Source: Candidatus Gastranaerophilales bacterium (GTDB lineage: Bacteria; Cyanobacteriota; Vampirovibrionia; Gastranaerophilales; Gastranaerophilaceae). Taken from it: a DNA stretch of 44,831 nt. Of this stretch, positions 40,396-44,831 are shown one piece after another. Position numbers and translations under genes: made by a program. The notes beneath the pieces were generated by a model. The model worked only from the letters and a program-made list of their open reading frames with translations. It did not search any database and was not told where the DNA came from. The stretch spans positions 1 to 44,831 of the forward strand of contig CAJULX010000015.1 of the NCBI GenBank assembly GCA_910587245.1, read 5' to 3'. Position 1 is the first letter of the stretch; every line of letters begins with the position of its first letter.

Positions 40396-42201
40396 CATAT
40401 CTTCATTTTTCAAAAGAAGATCTTTTGCAATAGCGTATCTTTCATCTACAATTTTTTTCACTTCTTTATCAATTTCAGCTGCAATTTCATCGGAAAAATC
40501 ACGGCTGTGGCCAAAATCACGCCCCATAAACACATGTTCCTGACTTTTACCGTATTGCAGATTGCCCATTTTATCGCTCATACCGTATACAGTAACCATT
40601 TTGCGGGCAATAGCCGTCACTTTTTCAAGGTCATTTGAAGCGCCTGTTGTAATATTTTCAGGCCCGTAAATAATTTCTTCAGCCACCCTTCCGCCAAGAG
40701 TCATCGTAATTCTGTCTAAAAGCTGGTTCTTTTTAAGCGTCAGATGGTCTTTTTCAGGAAGAACGGTGGTGATACCAAGCGCCATACCGCGCGGAATAAT
40801 TGAAACCTTATGAAGAGGATCGCAATTATCTAAAAGCAGCGCCAGAAGGGCATGACCCACCTCATGGTGCGCCGTATTTTCTTTTTCTTCATCTGAAATT
40901 ATTCTGGATTTTTTCTCAGGCCCTGCCATAACCTTATCTATGGCCTCATCCAGATGTTCCATTGTGATTTCGGTATTGTTATGACGTGCGCTTAAAAGTG
41001 CCGCTTCATTAAGCAAATTCTGCAAATCAGCACCTGTAAAACCGGGAGTTCTTTTTGCAAGAACTTTCAAATCAACATTTTTTGCAAGCGGTTTATTTTT
41101 GGCATGAACATTCAAAATTTGCTCTCTGCCTAAAATATCGGGTCTGTTAATTATAATCTGACGGTCAAATCTGCCGGGTCTTAAAAGCGCATTATCAAGG
41201 ATATCCGGTCTATTTGTAGCCGCAAGTACAATAATATTAGTATTTTCATCAAAACCATCCATCTCAACAAGAAGCTGGTTCAGTGTTTGCTCTCTTTCGT
41301 CATGTCCGCCGCCCATTCCTGCGCCTCTCTGGCGGCCAACCGCGTCAATCTCATCTATAAATATAATACAGGGCTGGTGTTTTTTTGCCTGTTCAAAAAG
41401 GTCGCGGACACGGCTTGCACCAACGCCTACAAACATTTCCACAAAATCAGAACCGGATATAGAGAAGAAAGGAACCCCTGCTTCGCCTGCAACAGCCTTT
41501 GCCATAAGGGTTTTACCGGTACCGGGAACACCGACAAGAAGTACGCCTTTCGGGATTTTGGCACCGAGTTTTGTATATTTTTCAGCATTTTTTAAGAAAT
41601 CAACAATTTCTTCAAGCTCCTGCTTTTCTTCATCAATCCCTGCAACGTCCTTGAATGTTACTTTTACCTTATTTTCCTGCATCATTTTAGCGCGGGATTT
41701 GCCGAAATTCATTGCGGCAGAACCGCCTTGTTGAATACCCCTTAAAATCAAAATTATTAAGCCGATAAAAAACAAAGGAAGTAAAAATGAGCCCAAGGCA
41801 CTGAGTGCAGAACCATCCTGGGGTTTTTTAAGATTAATTTCAACATCTGCAGCCTCTAAAAGCGGATAAAATTTAGGATCATTATCGGGAATCCTTACTT
41901 TATACTGCAGCACAGGAGTTTCCTGCCCTACAGGCGCCATAAAGCGCGAAGCCAAGTCATCAGCAGGGGATTTCGCCTGTTCTGACTGTGTTTCAGCATT
42001 TTTATCAGATTCGGGTATTGCAAATACAACATCCTTAGCAATAGTCACAGACTTGATTTCACCGTTTTCAACTTTTTGAACAAATTCGGAATACGAAATT
42101 TCGCTCGTAGATGTCACAGGCCCTGCAAAAACCATCGCAAGCACAATCAGAGCAATAATTCCAACTATTATATAAACCCCTAAAGATTGATTATTCTTCA
42201 T
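40294..42201 (-). CDS. ftsH: ATP-dependent zinc metalloprotease FtsH
   Basis: 635 residues. A membrane-bound AAA+ protease that degrades damaged or regulatory membrane proteins. First membrane helix YIIVGIIALIVLAMVFAG (9-26), a periplasmic domain, second helix SFLLPLFFIGLIILILRGI (about 138-156). AAA module: GVPGTGKTLMAKAVAGEAGV (Walker A has Val where most have Pro), IIFIDEIDAVGRQRG and LLRPGRFDRQI. The zinc site is HHEVGHALLALL. Domain order and lengths match cyanobacterial FtsH. AAAGGGA precedes the ATG. The HNH frame overlaps its 3' end on the other strand. Confidence 0.97.
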   Translation of the reverse strand: MKNNQSLGVYIIVGIIALIVLAMVFAGPVTSTSEISYSEFVQKVENGEIKSVTIAKDVVFAIPESDKNAETQSEQAKSPADDLASRFMAPVGQETPVLQYKVRIPDNDPKFYPLLEAADVEINLKKPQDGSALSALGSFLLPLFFIGLIILILRGIQQGGSAAMNFGKSRAKMMQENKVKVTFKDVAGIDEEKQELEEIVDFLKNAEKYTKLGAKIPKGVLLVGVPGTGKTLMAKAVAGEAGVPFFSISGSDFVEMFVGVGASRVRDLFEQAKKHQPCIIFIDEIDAVGRQRGAGMGGGHDEREQTLNQLLVEMDGFDENTNIIVLAATNRPDILDNALLRPGRFDRQIIINRPDILGREQILNVHAKNKPLAKNVDLKVLAKRTPGFTGADLQNLLNEAALLSARHNNTEITMEHLDEAIDKVMAGPEKKSRIISDEEKENTAHHEVGHALLALLLDNCDPLHKVSIIPRGMALGITTVLPEKDHLTLKKNQLLDRITMTLGGRVAEEIIYGPENITTGASNDLEKVTAIARKMVTVYGMSDKMGNLQYGKSQEHVFMGRDFGHSRDFSDEIAAEIDKEVKKIVDERYAIAKDLLLKNEDMLRKIARELLERETLDDTEFKEIMDKILAQRGEA

Positions 42202-42313
42202 TTTTAATCCCTTTTAAATACTAAAATTAAGTAAAATTACTTAGCCTGTTGCCATTATATCAAAAGAATAATAAAATGTTAATTGTTAAAATACATGTAA
42301 AAAAGAAGGCAAA

Positions 42314-42838
42314 ATGGCGCTAGTATACCTGTCTTTAGGCTCCAATAAAGGCGATAGACTGTCTCAAATCCAGCAGGCAGTGAATTTTTTAACTGCCGAT
42401 AATTCAATAAAATTGGCGGCTACCAGTGCTTTTTATGAAACCGAACCATGGGGAAACAAAAAACAAAACTGGTTTGTAAATGCCGTAATAGCTGTGCGCA
42501 CTGAATTACAGCCGATTGAGCTTTTAAGAGTATGCCAGAGTATTGAAGCAAAAATGGGCAGAAACCGCGATGCAGAGCAGCATTGGGGCGAGCGTGCCGT
42601 TGATATTGATATATTATTTTATGACGATTTAATTTTTAAAAACGAAATTCTTGAAATACCCCATAAATATGTGCACCAAAGGGCTTTTGCGCTTGTACCC
42701 ATGCTTGAAATAACCCCTAATTTTATTCATCCCGTGTTAAAAAAATCCGTAATGCAGCTTCATGAGGAGCTTTCAGACCCTGAGGACGTTTTTTTATACG
42801 GCACGATTCTTCCCCAATCAAGTTTTGAGTCAAATTAA
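42314..42838 (+). CDS. folK: HPPK, 6-hydroxymethyl-7,8-dihydropterin pyrophosphokinase
   Basis: 174 residues. It transfers pyrophosphate from ATP to the pterin in folate synthesis. Marks: YLSLGSNKGDRLSQIQQAVN, SAFYETEPWGNKKQNWFVNA, KMGRNRDAEQHWGERAVDID (the ERxVDIDIL metal/ATP site) and PHKYVHQRAFALVPMLEI. AGAAGG stands 4-9 nt before the ATG. It is divergent from ftsH over 112 nt, a short shared promoter region. folP and folB are not adjacent; a flavoprotein gene follows after 19 nt. Confidence 0.95.
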   Translation: MALVYLSLGSNKGDRLSQIQQAVNFLTADNSIKLAATSAFYETEPWGNKKQNWFVNAVIAVRTELQPIELLRVCQSIEAKMGRNRDAEQHWGERAVDIDILFYDDLIFKNEILEIPHKYVHQRAFALVPMLEITPNFIHPVLKKSVMQLHEELSDPEDVFLYGTILPQSSFESN

Positions 42839-42857
42839 AACAAAGATTTGAAAAATT

Positions 42858-44036
42858 ATGTCAGAAAATAAAAAAACCGTAAAAAATATTGATAAGCCCA
42901 AAACACACTCAAACAAAGAGATTGCCATAATCGGTTCGGGGCCTGCAGGCGTATTTTGTGCACTTCAGCTTATAGAAGAATTTCAAAAAACAGGTGAAAA
43001 TGCTTATCATATAACAATTTTTGACCCTCTTGAAACATTATCTACAATTCTTCCTACCGGAAACGGCAGGTGTAATCTCGCATACGGCGAATTTGATTTT
43101 AAAAAACTTGCCTCGTTTTACCCGAGGGGCGAAAAGTTTCTCTATTCAATATTTTCAAGGTTCGGAACATCTGAAACTCTTGAATACTTTGAAAAAATAG
43201 GTATAAAAACCTATAAACAGCCCGATAGACGTATATTTCCCGTATCAAACAGTTCTAAAATCCTTCGTACACAAATGATTTCAGAACTTTTAAAATCAAA
43301 AAACGTAAAAATTGTCAAAAAAGAGATAAAAAACATTGAAGAAGTGCAGAAATACGACATCGTAGTTTTAGCAACAGGTTCAAAAGACCGTAATCAGCTT
43401 GTCAGCAGTTTCAAGCACAGTATAATTCCGCTAAAACCGGCTCTTTGCGGACTAAAAATAAAAGAAAAAGGTGAAAATTTCCCTACAGGAGTGAGTTTAA
43501 ACACTGATGACGGCGGTGTAATTTTTACCCATCAAGGGGTTTCAGGCCCATATATTTTTAAAATTTCATCCATAAATGCATATAAGCCGTTTCCTTATGA
43601 AATAAATATCCCGATACTCAATCCCGATAGGCTTTTTCAACTTATCAAAGAAAATTCAACAAAAAGCTTTGGAAATGTTGTAAGTCAAATGATACCAAAA
43701 GCTTTGACCCAATATATATTTAAAAAATACGGGATAGACTTCAATAAACAGGCAGCACATGCTAAAAAAATCGAGATTGAAAAATTAAAAAATTTAACAT
43801 TAATTGCCGAAAATATAGATGGCAAAGGCGAAATAGTACATGCAGGCGGAGTAAATCTTAATGAAATTGATAAAAATTGCCGCTCGAAAATTGTGCCAAA
43901 TTTGTGGATTATAGGCGAAACCCTTAATATAGACGGTTTTTGCGGAGGATTTAATTTACAAAACTGCTGGAGCACAGCCGCTATTGCTGCTTCTGATATT
44001 GTAAAATTATGTGAAGCTTCTAAAACACAAGACTAA
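42858..44036 (+). CDS. HI0933-family FAD-binding oxidoreductase (aminoacetone oxidase/BaiN type)
   Basis: 392 residues. FAD Rossmann motif AIIGSGPAGVFCAL (about 23-36), then the family hallmarks PTGNGRCNLAYGEF, YKQPDRRIFPVS, VVLATGS, TDDGGVIFTHQGVSGPYIFK and WIIGETLNIDGFCGGFNLQN. The natural substrate of most members is unknown; in gut clostridia a homologue reduces bile acid intermediates, but there is nothing here to claim that. It starts 19 nt after folK and probably shares its message. The first 20 residues are a Lys-rich extension. Confidence 0.88.
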   Translation: MSENKKTVKNIDKPKTHSNKEIAIIGSGPAGVFCALQLIEEFQKTGENAYHITIFDPLETLSTILPTGNGRCNLAYGEFDFKKLASFYPRGEKFLYSIFSRFGTSETLEYFEKIGIKTYKQPDRRIFPVSNSSKILRTQMISELLKSKNVKIVKKEIKNIEEVQKYDIVVLATGSKDRNQLVSSFKHSIIPLKPALCGLKIKEKGENFPTGVSLNTDDGGVIFTHQGVSGPYIFKISSINAYKPFPYEINIPILNPDRLFQLIKENSTKSFGNVVSQMIPKALTQYIFKKYGIDFNKQAAHAKKIEIEKLKNLTLIAENIDGKGEIVHAGGVNLNEIDKNCRSKIVPNLWIIGETLNIDGFCGGFNLQNCWSTAAIAASDIVKLCEASKTQD

Positions 44037-44141
44037 ACTGTTAACATAAATATTATAAAGTTTTGTAACCGGCCAACACGACCTAAAATTATAAATACAG
44101 CCTTAAAATAAAAAACGATGAAAACAATCAAATAAAAGGGG

Positions 44142-44519
44142 TTACAGCACGGTGCGGAAAAATTTATATATTAAATCCGCAAGCTTTTTATCCCTATACA
44201 TCGCGGTAGACATCTCCTTGATAATATCCTGCACAGGGATTTCAGGCTTTACCGTGTAAAATTGATAGGGCTGCACCTCAAGCGCAACGGCAAGCCTGTA
44301 GAGTGTTTCAGCCGAAGGGTATACTCTGCCGCGCTCAATGTTAGACAGGCTGGATTGTTCAATATCAGCCAATTCTGCCAGATATTCCTGTGTAAAATTT
44401 TTAAGTTCCCTAAAATACTTAACTCTTTTTCCAAATAAAATTTTAAAGCTGGCTAAATTCTCTTCAAACTCTTTTTCAGAAATGTTTTCCGCCTTTTTTA
44501 TCAGCATACCCACCTGCAT
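44142..44519 (-). CDS. XRE-family helix-turn-helix regulator
   Basis: 125 residues. The HTH_3 domain spans about residues 30-88: FRELKNFTQEYLAELADIEQ, then SSLSNIERGRVYPSAETLYR and LAVALEVQPYQFY. A C-terminal helical tail (IVQ-type residues IPVQDIIKEMS, then KLADLIYKFF) may dimerise. ATG 44519 and 44507 are both possible; neither has a strong ribosome site. It is flanked by a flavoprotein gene and a divergent prepilin gene, whose promoter lies in the shared gap and could be its target. Confidence 0.85.
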   Translation of the reverse strand: MQVGMLIKKAENISEKEFEENLASFKILFGKRVKYFRELKNFTQEYLAELADIEQSSLSNIERGRVYPSAETLYRLAVALEVQPYQFYTVKPEIPVQDIIKEMSTAMYRDKKLADLIYKFFRTVL

Positions 44520-44591
44520 TCTAAAATATCCTCATTTATGATTTTGCATTGTTTTTTAAAAAATATTATGACTTTTTAAGAATTTTTTCGC

Positions 44592-44618
44592 TTGATTTAT
44601 TCCTTAAAAAGATATAAT
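44592..44618 (+). promoter_or_regulatory. Possible promoter of the prepilin gene
   Basis: TTGATT (44592-44597) and TATAAT (44613-44618) are 15 nt apart, a short spacer. A start near 44625 would leave about 60 nt before ATG 44684. It lies in the gap shared with the divergent XRE regulator. Confidence 0.4.
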
Positions 44619-44683
44619 ATAGTTAATAGGTTATATTTTATAAAAAATATTCGTAATAACATATAGACAAGTGGGTAATTAAA

Positions 44684-44831
44684 ATGACAAAAAGTTTTCA
44701 TCTAAAGCGGCAAAAGCCGTCAATTGAGGCATGCAAATTTATGCCAAAAACCTTTAATAAGGGTTTTTCCCTCGTTGAAATGCTTATGGCATTACTGGTA
44801 GCTTCTCTTCTTCTTGCAGCATTAGCTCCCG
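44684..44831 (+). CDS. Type IV prepilin-like protein, 3' end outside the window
   Basis: Only the first 49 codons are present. A long basic leader (MTKSFHLKRQKPSIEACKFM, then PKTFNK) is followed by the prepilin site GFSLVEMLMALLVASLLLAA, with Gly before the cleaved Phe and Glu at position 5 of the mature helix, as needed for PilD-type processing and pilus assembly. GGGT lies about 8 nt upstream of the ATG. The other prepilin in the window (12429-12770) has Ala instead of Gly at the site. Confidence 0.85.
   Translation, partial: MTKSFHLKRQKPSIEACKFMPKTFNKGFSLVEMLMALLVASLLLAALAP

Noticed and set aside
1..44831. CRISPR array, insertion sequence or prophage
   Set aside because: No regularly spaced repeats, transposase motifs, paired terminal inverted repeats or phage structural gene block were seen. 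The tail-collar-like domain is isolated within a prepilin.

Overview
The window is low-GC bacterial chromosome with ordinary housekeeping genes on both strands. Its outer-membrane efflux parts (a TolC-type protein with a MacA/MacB pair), type IV prepilins, a cyanobacterial-style FtsH, a DUF151 nuclease, CsaB, orphan LuxR-type response regulators and several lineage-type proteins of no known family point to a diderm close to Cyanobacteria. My best guess is a gut member of Vampirovibrionia (Melainabacteria, Gastranaerophilales). That is inference from gene content; no rRNA is present to prove it.

Layout. 1-728: the 3' part of an unknown gene that enters the window through a poly-C tract. 799-870: tRNA-Asn. 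1090-2056: a YtxH/DUF948/YtxH envelope operon. 2103-5549 (minus): an HspR-like regulator, rimO and a membrane glycosyltransferase. 5639-12427: two small proteins, pyrG and gatC (minus), two response regulators, a pentapeptide-repeat protein and two secreted coiled-coil proteins. 12429-15806 (minus): a prepilin fused to a tail-collar-like domain plus a three-gene cassette of unknown function, read from a strong promoter through a structured leader. 16155-20786: a complete TolC/MacA/MacB-type efflux operon. 21103-22909: a gene of NUMOD-like repeats whose start carries a C9 tract and a duplicated leader. 22948-24019 (minus): tRNA-Leu(UAA), a DUF1858 protein and a DUF151 nuclease. 24116-25591 (minus): a glycine-zipper protein with a GAD repeat. 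25748-30297: speB, coaE (minus), a BI-1 protein and recJ. 30312-33748 (minus): a secreted coiled-coil protein, ferredoxin, a DUF2023-like protein, a radical SAM protein and an SDR. 33835-39060: a degenerate PfkB-like protein, csaB, a hisA-hisI-hisE fusion, hisD and a DUF374 acyltransferase. 39130-40395: an HNH-type protein ending in a C16 tract and running into ftsH (minus). 42314-44831: folK, a flavoprotein, an XRE regulator (minus) and the start of another prepilin gene.

The most unusual signal is the set of three long poly-C tracts (at least 10, 9 and 16 bases), all C on the + strand and all inside or at the edge of reading frames of accessory genes, in DNA where I saw no other C or G run longer than six. 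The tract at 21199 sits five codons after a start codon, and a 49-bp tandem duplication supplies a second ATG in exactly the frame that an eight-C tract would need. The tract at 40225 sets the C-terminus of an HNH protein. This looks like a phase-variable repertoire of nuclease-type or DNA-binding accessory proteins. Homopolymer sequencing error is the main alternative. Other oddities: a TolC gene with no standard start codon, a hisA-hisI-hisE triple fusion, a PfkB-family protein lacking its catalytic aspartate, and a compact structured leader RNA with some resemblance to a cobalamin riboswitch core.
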